Part shown: piece by piece, positions 18,451 through 27,077 of the stretch
Layout of the letters: each line of letters begins with the position of its first letter
Position numbering within the stretch: the stretch's first letter is position 1
Assembly: GCF_022631375.1 (NCBI RefSeq)
Contig: NZ_JALBGC010000007.1
Coordinates: forward strand, 124,001-188,000
DNA: 64,000 nt
Reading direction: 5' to 3'
DNA from: Hymenobacter cyanobacteriorum
Lineage (GTDB): Bacteria > Bacteroidota > Bacteroidia > Cytophagales > Hymenobacteraceae
Program-made: the position numbers and the translations under genes
Notes under the pieces: generated by a model
What the model was told of the DNA's origin: nothing
The model's input: only the letters and a program-made list of their open reading frames with translations
The model's database searches: none

Positions 18451-18715
18451 TGTCGTCGAAATTAGGTTTTTTGCGAAAGTTGGCCTGATAGCCGCGGATA
18501 AACCGCATCAGGCCATATAGGATGAATACGCCTCCCAGCACCCGGCGGCCCGTGGGCCCCAACTGAAGCAGCCCGCCCCCTGATGGCTCGCCCGCCGACC
18601 AGAAAAGCCATACGCCAAGCCCCAGATACACCAAGGCCATCACCAAGACAAAGTAACGCACCAAACGCTGGGGCGACTTGCCAAGCCGTTCTTCAGTTGT
18701 CGGAAGGTTGAGCAT
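18443..18715 (-). CDS. small two-helix membrane protein
   Basis: A 90-residue protein of no recognised family. It has two hydrophobic segments (about 20-41, LVRYFVLVMALVYLGLGVWL, and 55-73) and a basic, then acidic C-terminus. It overlaps the start of the PstS-like gene by 8 bases, so it is translationally coupled to it. The strict linkage suggests that it serves the same process. Confidence 0.7.
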   Translation of the reverse strand: MLNLPTTEERLGKSPQRLVRYFVLVMALVYLGLGVWLFWSAGEPSGGGLLQLGPTGRRVLGGVFILYGLMRFIRGYQANFRKKPNFDDNE

Positions 18716-19049
18716 ACAAGCAAAAAAGCTGATTAGGAGATGGTATAAACCCGAAACTGCTTCTGAAAGGTTCGGCTCGACTACAGACAGCTTGTAAACG
18801 AGAGCGCAAAAAAGCGGAAAAACGACCGGTTTTCATAATGCGCAGAAAACACCGCTTTCATCTTTCTGGCAGCAACGCAGGCAAGAATTGTTGCTTAACG
18901 CATCTATTGCCATTTGAGTACATGGTGCAATTGAACTCCTATTTGCTGTCATTCTAGAGCTAACAAGCGGTCGGTATAAGCAAAACACCCCGGACCGGGC
19001 TGCGAAGCCCAATCCGGGGTGAAACAGAGCTAGCCGGAGCCAGCGCTGA
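18716..19049. other. intergenic region between the tonB operon and the PstS-like group
   Basis: This 334-base spacer holds the terminator of the tonB operon at 18985-19022. The remaining 270 bases contain no recognised gene, and no consensus TAnnTTTG element was found on the minus strand ahead of the gene at 18715. Confidence 0.6.
18985..19022 (-). terminator. terminator after tonB
   Basis: A long stem, CACCCCGGA..GGGCT / AGCCC..TCCGGGGTG, with a short loop, 28 bases past the tonB stop. On the minus strand it is followed by TTTTGCTT. Confidence 0.8.
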
Positions 19050-19877
19050 TTACTGGATTTTGTAGGTAATCGGCACCGTAAACGAAACGCTTACTGCGCG
19101 ACCATTCTGCTTACCAGGGCGGAATTTCGGCAGCGTTTTGATGGCGCGGATAGTTTCTTCATCCAAGCCTGAACCCAGGCCTTTTACCACTTTCACGTCC
19201 GTTACGTCGCCTTGCGGGTTTACGGTGAAGCTGGCGAAAATCCGGCCTTCCACCTGGTTGCGCAGCGCCATCGGAGGATAGCGCACGGCCTTCTGGATGG
19301 CCGCTACGATGGCACCCTGGCCACCGCCGCCCGGCAATTCGGGCATTTGCTCAACATATGTGTAAACCTTGTTTTCAACAACTTCTTCCACCACTTTGTC
19401 GCCGGTGCCGGCGAGTTCGGTCAGGTCAGGAGCATTAGTGTTGCCCTGCACGGTTACGGTGGCTACCGTCTTTTCCTTCAACTCCTCCTGGTCCGGAACC
19501 TCTTCCTTTTTCACTTCCTCATCCTTCTTCACCACCGGAGGGGTGAACTTGATGGTGGTAAGCTTGGGGGGCGGGGGTGGTGGCGCCTCGGGGGGCGGGG
19601 GAGGGGGTGGCGGCTTGGTGTCGTCCAGGGGCGGAGCGTCCATCAGCACGTTCTCCTGAAGGTTTTTTTCCTTCTCCTTCGGCATCTTATCCTTCAGATA
19701 CTGCGCGATGAGTGGGAAGAAAACCAGCAGCGCGAAAATCGACGTAGCGATAATTAGCGCCCGGGTTACGTGGCGTTGGTAGAGGCGACGCAGCACGTAG
19801 GCTCCGTATGCCTTGTTCCGGCCCTCGAAAACGATGTCGTTCATGCTGGCCTTGGCCAGTTGCGCGTTATCCATCAT
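19050..19877 (-). CDS. tonB: energy transducer TonB
   Basis: A 275-residue protein that couples the proton-motive force from ExbB/ExbD to outer-membrane receptors. It has a cytoplasmic N-terminus, one transmembrane helix (about 40-62, ALIIATSIFALLVFFPLIAQ), a proline-rich periplasmic linker (runs of eight and six prolines, residues 87-104), and the C-terminal TonB domain with YPPMALRNQVEGRIFASFTV. The start overlaps the exbD stop by 4 bases (ATGA-type coupling). A second ATG lies one codon downstream. Confidence 0.93.
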   Translation of the reverse strand: MMDNAQLAKASMNDIVFEGRNKAYGAYVLRRLYQRHVTRALIIATSIFALLVFFPLIAQYLKDKMPKEKEKNLQENVLMDAPPLDDTKPPPPPPPPEAPPPPPPKLTTIKFTPPVVKKDEEVKKEEVPDQEELKEKTVATVTVQGNTNAPDLTELAGTGDKVVEEVVENKVYTYVEQMPELPGGGGQGAIVAAIQKAVRYPPMALRNQVEGRIFASFTVNPQGDVTDVKVVKGLGSGLDEETIRAIKTLPKFRPGKQNGRAVSVSFTVPITYKIQ

Positions 19878-20410
19878 AGGGCTGAGTCTTTAATAAGGTC
19901 CAGGTCGTCTTTGGGTACCTTCACCAGCGCGTATTTCTTCTGGTTCGTAATGTTCATCTCGTCCAGAATGTCCACCATGTTCTTGTATTTAGAATCTTCG
20001 GTGGGCTTGATGAGGATGATGGGCTCCGGGCTGCGACGCTGCCGGTCCAGCAGGACCTGGCGAATGCCACTGGCCGAGAAGTTCGTCACCTTCAGCTCAG
20101 GTTTGGGTACGGTTTTGTCGTTGGGCGTGTTCAGACCGAAGTAGTAGTACGCCTTATTGTCTTTGCCGAGGATGATGGTCATGGCCTGCGAGGCCTTGAT
20201 TTTCGTGTCCTCCACATCGTCGGTCTTCTTCACCGGCATCGTGAGCTGCATCACGTTGGGCTTGGCGAAGGTGGTGGTCAGCATGAAGAAGGTGAGCAGG
20301 AGGAAGGCCAAGTCCACCATTGGGGTCATGTCGATTTTGGTCGACATTTTCTTGGCCCGCTTCTTCCCACCTTTTCCACCGGAGTCGGCTTTGCCTTGAA
20401 TTTCTGCCAT
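19874..20410 (-). CDS. exbD: ExbD/TolR biopolymer transport protein
   Basis: A 178-residue single-pass protein. The N-terminal helix carries the conserved proton-path Asp in MTPMVDLAFLLLTFFML (near 28-45), followed by a periplasmic domain. It is the second of two ExbD genes; the two are clearly divergent in the periplasmic part, so they are not a recent duplication. Bacteroidota ExbB-ExbD-ExbD-TonB operons usually carry two, and the pair may form a mixed complex. Confidence 0.92.
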   Translation of the reverse strand: MAEIQGKADSGGKGGKKRAKKMSTKIDMTPMVDLAFLLLTFFMLTTTFAKPNVMQLTMPVKKTDDVEDTKIKASQAMTIILGKDNKAYYYFGLNTPNDKTVPKPELKVTNFSASGIRQVLLDRQRRSPEPIILIKPTEDSKYKNMVDILDEMNITNQKKYALVKVPKDDLDLIKDSAL

Positions 20411-20453
20411 GGGAGTTAACTAAGTGAAAAGATTAGAGAAAGGCTGATAGCGC

Positions 20454-21083
20454 TTATTTGGCGGCTACCGGCTTATTCTCCATATCCGTGATGAGGTTGA
20501 AGCGGTTGATATCCTTCTCCTGAAGCACCTTGATAACCTGCTGCACCGTGGGTACATCAGCGTCACCGTCGCCTTTGATAGCGATGTAGGTCGGCTTCTT
20601 GAAAATGGCCTGGTTAGCCGTGCGGGCCGCCAGCACCCAGTCAATCAGCTGGTTGTTAAGCGAGTCCATCGGCACGCCGGGCTGCTTGGCATTCACCTGC
20701 TTGCGGTCTTCTTTAGCCATGTTCAGGTAAGAACCTAGTTGGCTGATGGGTAGGCCGAAGTTAGGCAGGTTGCTGAACTCCTTGGCCTGGGCGGCCGTGA
20801 AGTTGACGCCGTACTTGGCACCAACGCGCTGCAGGGCCTGAATCTTGGTCTGCGGGGCATCGACGCCGAAGAACACGCGCTTGTTCTTGTCGACGGTGAG
20901 CGTGATAACGTTGTTCTCGGGCAGTTTCAGGTCCGAAATCGACGAGGGCGTGTCCACCACCACAGTCTCTTCGGGGGCAAACTTGGTGGTGAGCATGAAG
21001 AATGTCACCAGCAAGAAGGCCAGGTCCACCATCGGCGTCATATCGAGCGACGGCGAGGTACGGTGCGGTTTTACTTTGGGCAT
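20454..21083 (-). CDS. exbD: ExbD/TolR biopolymer transport protein, first copy
   Basis: A 209-residue protein with the same membrane motif (MTPMVDLAFLLVTFFMLTTK, near 15-34) and a longer periplasmic domain than the second copy. It probably pairs with the ExbB encoded 89 bases upstream. The N-terminus MPKVKPHRTSPSLD is short and basic, as expected for the cytoplasmic end. Confidence 0.92.
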   Translation of the reverse strand: MPKVKPHRTSPSLDMTPMVDLAFLLVTFFMLTTKFAPEETVVVDTPSSISDLKLPENNVITLTVDKNKRVFFGVDAPQTKIQALQRVGAKYGVNFTAAQAKEFSNLPNFGLPISQLGSYLNMAKEDRKQVNAKQPGVPMDSLNNQLIDWVLAARTANQAIFKKPTYIAIKGDGDADVPTVQQVIKVLQEKDINRFNLITDMENKPVAAK

Positions 21084-21172
21084 TGCGAGGTGGGGTTAAA
21101 AGGGGGCGACTCATTCCGAAGAACGAATCGCCCCGCGTTTTAGTGCATCAGCCGGCAGCTGCGCAAGCGGAA

Positions 21173-22054
21173 TTAAACCGTTTGGGTAGCCGTGGTCTGG
21201 CCGTGCTGGCCAGCGAAGGTCTGGATGATGCTGAAGCCAGCCTCGTCGATGCTGTAGGTCAGCTCGTCAATTTTGCTGGTGAAGTAGTTGTAAGCCACGA
21301 TGGCCAGGGCCGAAGTACCGATACCGAGAGCCGTATTAATCAGAGCTTCCGAGATACCGTTTGCCAGTGCTACGGCGTCGGGAGTACCGGCCTGCGCCAG
21401 AGCGGCGAAGGCGCGAATCATGCCGAATACCGTGCCGAGCAGACCGGTCAGGGTTGCAATCGAGGCGATGGTCGAGATGATAACCAGGTTTTTCTCCAGC
21501 ATCGGCAGCTCCAGGGCGGTGCTTTCTTCGATTTCTTTCTGGATGGCCAGTACTTTCTGGTCGGTGGTCATGCCACGCTCGCGGGCCATCTCGTTGTATT
21601 TCATCAGGCCGGCTTTCACCACGTTGGCTACCGAGCCTTTCTGCGCGTCGCAGGCAGCCAGGGCACCGTTGATGTCGTTGGCGTTCAGCTTCTGGCGCAC
21701 GGTGCGCACGAAGGTTTCAATGCCTTTCGAGCCTTTGGCTTTCGAGATGGTCAGCATGCGCTCAATCGAGAACGTGATAACGCAGAGGAACATCGTGAGC
21801 AGGAACGGCACAATTACGCCGCCTTTGTATACCACGCCGAGGTAATCGCCGGGGTTGGGGTTGTTTTCGGGGTTGCCGCCTTGGAAGTGGCTGCCATCAC
21901 CGAAGACGAATTTGAAAACGATATAGCTAATGACGAAGGCCAAAATGATAACTATCACGGAGAACAGCGAGGCACCACCGCTGCTTTTGGCTTCGGCTTT
22001 GGCGGCCGTAGCGGCGGGCCGTGGGCTCGTGTTCATGGCATTTTTCTGTTCCAT
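21173..22054 (-). CDS. exbB: ExbB/MotA/TolQ proton channel protein
   Basis: A 293-residue inner-membrane protein with about four hydrophobic segments. These include SLFSVIVIILAFVISYIVFK near 29-48, GVIVPFLLTMFLCVITFS near 75 and a C-terminal pair containing TLTGLLGTVFGMIRAF, the ExbB/TolQ signature. It is longer than E. coli ExbB at the N-terminus, as in other Bacteroidota. It is first in the operon. An alternative start six codons downstream (MNTSPRP) cannot be excluded. Confidence 0.92.
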   Translation of the reverse strand: MEQKNAMNTSPRPAATAAKAEAKSSGGASLFSVIVIILAFVISYIVFKFVFGDGSHFQGGNPENNPNPGDYLGVVYKGGVIVPFLLTMFLCVITFSIERMLTISKAKGSKGIETFVRTVRQKLNANDINGALAACDAQKGSVANVVKAGLMKYNEMARERGMTTDQKVLAIQKEIEESTALELPMLEKNLVIISTIASIATLTGLLGTVFGMIRAFAALAQAGTPDAVALANGISEALINTALGIGTSALAIVAYNYFTSKIDELTYSIDEAGFSIIQTFAGQHGQTTATQTV

Positions 22055-22232
22055 TGTTCCGGAGTGTTTGGGGGTTGTTGTGTGAAGTAGTTGAATTGAG
22101 TGGGTAAAGAAAATGCAAAAAGTTGGTTAGGAGCGCGGAATCCGGCAAAAGAACAATCGATAATCCCGCAGGAGAAGGATTAAAATGGCACTTACCGAAG
22201 TCTGAACTTCCTACCCAGCCATCTTAGCTTGG

Positions 22233-22264
22233 CAAACCTAACCAAAAACTGCGGGCTGACCAAA
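22233..22264 (-). promoter_or_regulatory. promoter of the exbB-exbD-exbD-tonB operon
   Basis: On the minus strand, TTTG (22261-22264), 20 bases, then TAGGTTTG (22233-22240), a full match to the Bacteroidota -33/-7 consensus. The predicted mRNA leader to the exbB ATG is about 170 bases, which is long for this window and could hold regulation. Confidence 0.75.
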
Positions 22265-22321
22265 GAAAAGTTGCCCGCAACCGGCGAAAGTGCATGAAAG
22301 CCGGATGAAGTTAGGCCAACG

Positions 22322-23179
22322 CTAAACCGATGGGTTGGGTTGGGCCGGGCGACGCTTGGCTTCCTCCCAATACACGTCCATTTGGGCCAGGGAGAGGTCG
22401 GCGAGGCGTTGGTTGGCGGCGGCGGCAGCCGTTTCGAGGTACTGAAACCGGCTGATAAACTTGCGGTTGGTACGCTCTAGTGCTTCCTCGGGGTTGATAC
22501 CGGCGAAGCGGGCAAAATTGACCAGCGAAAAGAGCAAATCGCCGAATTCGTCGGCGGCTTTTTCGGCGTTCATGCGGGTGGCATCGCCGTGGCTGTACTC
22601 GTCGCCGAATTCTGATAATTCTTCCTGTACTTTCTGCCAAACCTGTGCGGGCTGCTCCCAATCGAAGCCGGCGCCTCGCGCTTTTTCCTGAATTCGCATG
22701 GCTTTTACCAGCGCGGGCAGCGAAGTAGGCACGCCGCCCAGCACGCCGGTGGTATTGCCTTTTTCCGCGAGTTTAAGCTGCTCCCAATTGCGCTTTACGG
22801 CCTCTTCGTCATCGGCTTGCACGTCGCCGTAGATGTGCGGGTGGCGGTAGATAAGCTTTTCGCACTGGGCGTTGAGCACGTCGGCGATGTCGAAGGCGCC
22901 TTTTTCGGCAGCGATGCGGGCGTAGAAAATCAGGTGCAGCATCACGTCGCCGAGCTCCTTTTTCAGGTCGGGCAGGTCGTCGCGCAGGATGGCATCGCTG
23001 ATTTCGTAGGTTTCCTCGATGGTGAGGTGCCGCAGGGTTTGCAGCGTTTGCTTTTTGTCCCAGGGGCACTCGGCGCGGAGGCGGTTGAGTACGTCGAGCA
23101 GGCGGCCAAAAGCTTCGAGTTGGGCGGGGCGGCGGTCGGAACCAAGCAGAGCCGTAGAAGTGGATTCAGAATTTTCCAT
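22322..23179 (-). CDS. mazG: nucleoside triphosphate pyrophosphohydrolase
   Basis: A house-cleaning all-alpha NTP pyrophosphatase that hydrolyses non-canonical NTPs. It has 285 residues with the duplicated MazG fold: RLRAECPWDKKQTLQTLRHL and the metal-binding EETYEISDA near 50-60, then a second copy with DEFGDLLFSLVNFARF near 215-230. ATG 23179 is preferred over an in-frame start 10 codons upstream because the -7 box would lie inside the longer reading. Confidence 0.93.
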   Translation of the reverse strand: MENSESTSTALLGSDRRPAQLEAFGRLLDVLNRLRAECPWDKKQTLQTLRHLTIEETYEISDAILRDDLPDLKKELGDVMLHLIFYARIAAEKGAFDIADVLNAQCEKLIYRHPHIYGDVQADDEEAVKRNWEQLKLAEKGNTTGVLGGVPTSLPALVKAMRIQEKARGAGFDWEQPAQVWQKVQEELSEFGDEYSHGDATRMNAEKAADEFGDLLFSLVNFARFAGINPEEALERTNRKFISRFQYLETAAAAANQRLADLSLAQMDVYWEEAKRRPAQPNPSV

Positions 23180-23184
23180 TGCTT

Positions 23185-23192
23185 CAAAGATA
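23185..23192 (-). promoter_or_regulatory. -7 box TATCTTTG of mazG
   Basis: A perfect TAnnTTTG on the minus strand, only 5 bases before the mazG ATG. Transcription would start at or beside the start codon. No TTG at the usual -33 spacing. Confidence 0.45.
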
Positions 23193-23224
23193 AAACGACG
23201 CGTCGCCAACCGGCGGCCAATGCC

Positions 23225-23232
23225 TAATTTTG
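23225..23232 (+). promoter_or_regulatory. -7 box TAATTTTG of glmM
   Basis: A TAnnTTTG match 21 bases before the GTG start of glmM and 32 bases from the opposing mazG box. This gives a compact divergent promoter pair. Confidence 0.45.
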
Positions 23233-23253
23233 GCCTTTCAAAAAACGACCTCC

Positions 23254-24651
23254 GTGACTTTAATAAAATCTATCTCCGGCATTCGCGGCACCATTGGCGG
23301 GCCCGTGAGCCAAGGCCTCACACCCCTCGACGTGGTGAAATACGCCGCCGCCTACGGCACGTGGGTGAAAACCCAGGCTACCGACAGCAAGCTGATTGTG
23401 ATTGGGCGCGACGCCCGCATCTCGGGTGACATGGTGAGCCGGCTGGTGGCCGCCACGCTACAGGGCCTCGGCCTCGACGTGTGCGACCTCGGCCTGAGCA
23501 CCACGCCGACCGTGGAAATGGCCGTGCCCGCCAAGAAGGCGGCCGGCGGCATCATCCTCACGGCCTCGCACAACCCCAAGCAGTGGAACGCGCTGAAACT
23601 GCTAAACGCTACCGGCGAATTCATTTCTGAAACCGATGGGCAGCAGGTGCTGGCGTCGGCCGAAAGTGAGGACTTCGACTTTGCGCCCGTGACGAAGCTA
23701 GGGCAGTATACTACGGATAATGCGTTCCTGAAAAAGCACATCAAAGCCATTCTGGCGCTGCCGCTGGTGGACGTGGAAGCTATTAAGGCCCGCAACTTCC
23801 GGGTGGTAGTGGATGCGGTGAACTCGTCGGGTGGCTTTGCCGTGCCGCAGCTGCTGGAAGCGCTGGGCGTGACGACGGTGGAGAAGTTGCACTGCGAGCC
23901 TACCGGCGATTTCGCCCACAACCCCGAGCCGCTGCCCGAGCACCTGCGCGACATTGCCAAGGTGCTCGAAAAAGGCGGCTTCGACCTCGGCATTGTGGTG
24001 GACCCCGACGTGGACCGCCTGGCGCTGGTGAGCGAAAACGGTGAGATGTTCGGCGAAGAATACACGCTGGTGGCCGTGGCCGACTACGTGCTGAAATCAC
24101 TGGGCGGCGGCAACACGGTGAGCAACCTGAGCAGCACCCGCGCCCTGCGCGACGTGACGGAGAAAGCCGGCGGCAGCTACTCGGCTGCGGCGGTGGGCGA
24201 GGTGAACGTGGTGACCAAAATGAAGGAAACCAACGCCGTGATTGGCGGCGAGGGCAACGGCGGCATCATCTATCCCGAACTGCATTACGGCCGCGACGCC
24301 CTGGTGGGCATTGCACTGTTCCTGACGCACCTGGCCAAAACCGGCCTCACGGTGAGCCGCCTGCGCAACTCGTACCCGAACTACTTCATCTCGAAAAACA
24401 AGATTGAGCTGACCGCTGATATCAACACCGATGACGTGCTGACCAAGATGGAGCAGCGCTACGCCAAGCAGCCCGTGAACACGATTGACGGCGTGAAAAT
24501 CGAGTTTGACAAGGAGTGGGTGCACCTGCGCAAGTCGAACACCGAGCCGATTATCCGCATCTACGCCGAGTCGGATTCGAACTCAACGGCTGATTATCTG
24601 GCCCAGAAAATCATTGGCGATATCAAGGAGATTATCGCGGCGAAGAGCTAA
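23254..24651 (+). CDS. glmM: phosphoglucosamine mutase
   Basis: Interconverts glucosamine 6-phosphate and glucosamine 1-phosphate on the path to UDP-GlcNAc. The protein has 465 residues with the alpha-D-phosphohexomutase domains in order. The phosphoserine loop TASHNPKQWNALK has Ser near 105, the metal loop is DPDVDRLALV, the sugar loop is GGEGNGGIIYPE, and the phosphate loop is KSNTEPIIRIYAE. The GTG at 23254 gives MTLIKSISGIRGTIGG, the family N-terminus; an upstream TTG overlaps the promoter. A phosphomannomutase activity is possible in this family. Confidence 0.92.
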   Translation: MTLIKSISGIRGTIGGPVSQGLTPLDVVKYAAAYGTWVKTQATDSKLIVIGRDARISGDMVSRLVAATLQGLGLDVCDLGLSTTPTVEMAVPAKKAAGGIILTASHNPKQWNALKLLNATGEFISETDGQQVLASAESEDFDFAPVTKLGQYTTDNAFLKKHIKAILALPLVDVEAIKARNFRVVVDAVNSSGGFAVPQLLEALGVTTVEKLHCEPTGDFAHNPEPLPEHLRDIAKVLEKGGFDLGIVVDPDVDRLALVSENGEMFGEEYTLVAVADYVLKSLGGGNTVSNLSSTRALRDVTEKAGGSYSAAAVGEVNVVTKMKETNAVIGGEGNGGIIYPELHYGRDALVGIALFLTHLAKTGLTVSRLRNSYPNYFISKNKIELTADINTDDVLTKMEQRYAKQPVNTIDGVKIEFDKEWVHLRKSNTEPIIRIYAESDSNSTADYLAQKIIGDIKEIIAAKS

Positions 24652-24737
24652 TTGACCGGTGTTTTGGACAATTAGCGCGGCTACTGTAGGCTGGTGTCAG
24701 TTTGAAAGCCGAAATTTGTATTTGTGTATAGCTTAGT

Positions 24738-24775
24738 AGAAGCCGGGTGCACCCACGCCCGGCTTCTGGTTTTTC
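24738..24775 (+). terminator. terminator between glmM and cysteine desulfurase
   Basis: A perfect 10-base stem, AGAAGCCGGG / CCCGGCTTCT (24738-24747 with 24758-24767), followed by GGTTTTT. It ends 16 bases before the next ATG, so it could also act as a leader hairpin. Confidence 0.7.
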
Positions 24776-24791
24776 TGCTGAAACGACATCT

Positions 24792-25961
24792 ATGACGACA
24801 ACTTCCCCCACCGCCCCCGCCTACGCTTACTTCGACAACGCCGCTACCACGCCCCTCGACCCCGAGGTGCTGGAGGCCATGCTGCCGTTTCTGACGCAGC
24901 ACTACGGCAACCCCAGCAGCCTGCACGGTCCCGGCCGGCAGGTGCGCGCCGCCATCGAAAACGCCCGCAAGACCGTGGCCCACCTGCTGAATGCCGCGCC
25001 GGCCGAAATCACCTTTACCAGCGGCGGCACCGAAGCCGACAACTACGCCGCCTTCGGCAGCGTGCGCACGCTGGGGCTGAAGCACGCCATTACTTCGAAA
25101 CTGGAGCACCACGCGGTGCTGCACCCGCTGCAGGCGCTGGCTAAGAGCGGCGAAATTGAGCTGCACTACGTGAAGCATGATGCGCAGGGGCGGCTCGATT
25201 TGGCGCATCTGGAGGAACTGCTGGCCGGGCAGTCGCGCACGTTTGTGAGCCTGATGCACGCCAACAACGAAATCGGCAATCTGAATGACATCGCGGCCAT
25301 CGGCGACATCTGCGCCCGGCACGAGGCCGTGTTCCACACCGACACGGTACAGACCATGGGCCACTACCGCCATGATGTGCAGCAGCTGAAAAACCAGTTT
25401 CTGGTGGGCTCGGCGCACAAGTTTCACGGGCCGAAGGGCGTGGGGTTCATCTACACGCGCAGTGGCCTGCAGGTGAGCCCGCTCATCCACGGCGGCTCGC
25501 AGGAGCGCAACGTGCGCTCGGGCACCGAGAACGTGGCCGGTATTGTAGGCTTGGCCAAGGCGCTGGAAATCGCGGTGCGCGACCTGGCCAGCCATCAGGC
25601 GCATGTGCAGGGGCTGAAAGACCGGTTCATCAGCAAACTGCGGGCGGATATTGCCGACGTGCAGTTCAACGGCCTATCGGAATTTGCCGACCAGAGCCTG
25701 TACACGGTGCTGAGCGTGAGCTTGCCGCCGTCGGCTTTCAGCGAAATGCTGCTGTTCAACCTCGATATCAGCAAGGTGGCGGCTTCGGGTGGCTCGGCGT
25801 GTACCAGCGGCGCGCAAACCGGCTCGCACGTGCTGGAAGCGCTGGGCTGCGACCCCGAGCGCGCCACGGTGCGCTTCTCGATGAGCAAGATGAACACCGA
25901 AGCCGAAGTGGACTACGCCGTCGCGGCATTGGCCAAGTTGTACCGGCCGGTAGCCGTGTAG
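24792..25961 (+). CDS. cysteine desulfurase (NifS/IscS family)
   Basis: A PLP enzyme of 389 residues that releases sulfur from cysteine for Fe-S clusters or thio-cofactors. Visible are YFDNAATTPLDPEV near 13-26, TSGGTEADNYA near 80, the Schiff-base Lys in GSAHKFHGPKGVGF and the catalytic Cys loop GGSACTSGAQTGSHVL. The loop is long, indicating the group I (NifS/IscS) type. The start at 24792 is the first ATG after a terminator hairpin. No isc/suf partners are visible. Confidence 0.9.
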   Translation: MTTTSPTAPAYAYFDNAATTPLDPEVLEAMLPFLTQHYGNPSSLHGPGRQVRAAIENARKTVAHLLNAAPAEITFTSGGTEADNYAAFGSVRTLGLKHAITSKLEHHAVLHPLQALAKSGEIELHYVKHDAQGRLDLAHLEELLAGQSRTFVSLMHANNEIGNLNDIAAIGDICARHEAVFHTDTVQTMGHYRHDVQQLKNQFLVGSAHKFHGPKGVGFIYTRSGLQVSPLIHGGSQERNVRSGTENVAGIVGLAKALEIAVRDLASHQAHVQGLKDRFISKLRADIADVQFNGLSEFADQSLYTVLSVSLPPSAFSEMLLFNLDISKVAASGGSACTSGAQTGSHVLEALGCDPERATVRFSMSKMNTEAEVDYAVAALAKLYRPVAV

Positions 25962-25976
25962 CAGCTTCGGCTGCGC

Positions 25977-26906
25977 TTAATCTATCGGTTGGCGCTGGTG
26001 TTGAAACAGCTGTTTCAGGCCAAAAATCAACAGGCCGGCCACCACGATGAAACCGGCATCGGCCAGCGTGCGCTCTACTCCCTGCAGGGCCAGAGCCGGC
26101 TGGCCGATGGCCAGGCCACTGCCAATAAGGGCCGCAGCGGGCATCAGGGCCAGTGCGATGAGCGGGCCGGCGATGATGCTGCGCCGGTAAGCGGCCAGGA
26201 TAAGGATGCCCGCCAGCGCGCCCGCCCCGGCTACGCCCAACTCTTTCAGTCCGGGGTGGCGCAGGCTTTCTACTTCGGCATTGCCCACGAGGTCGGCCAC
26301 GGTGGTTGCTTCCGCCGCCAGCAGGCCGTGCATGGTGAGAAATGCGGCCAGCGCGAATACCGCGTAGCCAACCAGGGTGGAGATTAAGCCCCGGCCTACC
26401 AGTTTCCAGTCGCGCAGCACCAAGCCCAGCGGGATTTTAGCCAGCGGCTCGAACCCCGGCGCCACGATGCTGGAGGAAATAAACGCCACGGCCTGCGGCA
26501 CGGGGTCCGACACCAGCCCGATGGCGGCGAGCAGGCCCCCCAGCGCCATCAGCGAGATGTAGTTGGCGTTGATGCGGGCGCTGTAGCACAGGCCGGCAAT
26601 CATTTCCTCCCAAATGGCTTCGTCGCGGTCGTTTTTGATGCGCTGCTTATCGGCCGGGGCAATGATGCTGGCGATTTCGGCAGTGGCGATGGAAAGCTGT
26701 TCGTCGGCGGGCACGGCGGCGCGGGCCAGGCGCAGCACCTCGTCGGCCCCACGGTTGAGGACTTGCAGGGTGAGCACGTCGCCGGCCGGCTTGCGCGAGC
26801 CGCCGGGCTGTACGCTCAGGCCCACCACGTCGGGCAGGCGTTCGAGCTGCTGGCAAAGGGGCTCGGTGACGGTAGCGGGAACGGTCAGGGTGAAAGTGCG
26901 ATGCAT
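25977..26906 (-). CDS. DUF389 membrane protein
   Basis: A 309-residue protein. The cytoplasmic N-terminal domain covers about residues 1-110, followed by about six hydrophobic helices. The INANYISLMALGGLLAAIGL and ISSSIVAPGFEPLAKIPLGL segments are typical of DUF389. Function in this family is unknown. It is convergent with the desulfurase gene, with 15 bases between stops. ATG 26906 is chosen because the longer reading adds an unconserved basic stretch. Confidence 0.85.
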   Translation of the reverse strand: MHRTFTLTVPATVTEPLCQQLERLPDVVGLSVQPGGSRKPAGDVLTLQVLNRGADEVLRLARAAVPADEQLSIATAEIASIIAPADKQRIKNDRDEAIWEEMIAGLCYSARINANYISLMALGGLLAAIGLVSDPVPQAVAFISSSIVAPGFEPLAKIPLGLVLRDWKLVGRGLISTLVGYAVFALAAFLTMHGLLAAEATTVADLVGNAEVESLRHPGLKELGVAGAGALAGILILAAYRRSIIAGPLIALALMPAAALIGSGLAIGQPALALQGVERTLADAGFIVVAGLLIFGLKQLFQHQRQPID

Positions 26907-27030
26907 AGAAGAAGACCAGGAATAACGGACGCCACAGGGAAATTGCCCTTGCCTACGTTCAATAATTGGTTTTGACCGGTTCACCGGGTGAAGAATCCGC
27001 GTAAATACGCCGCATCATCACCCAGATGGC

Positions 27031-27038
27031 TACTTTTG
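27031..27038 (+). promoter_or_regulatory. -7 box TACTTTTG
   Basis: A TAnnTTTG match 39 bases upstream of the ATG at 27078. No -33 TTG at 19-21 bases. Confidence 0.45.
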
Positions 27039-27077
27039 GCCCAGCTTCGTACACACACGCCGAAAACAACCTGCTGC

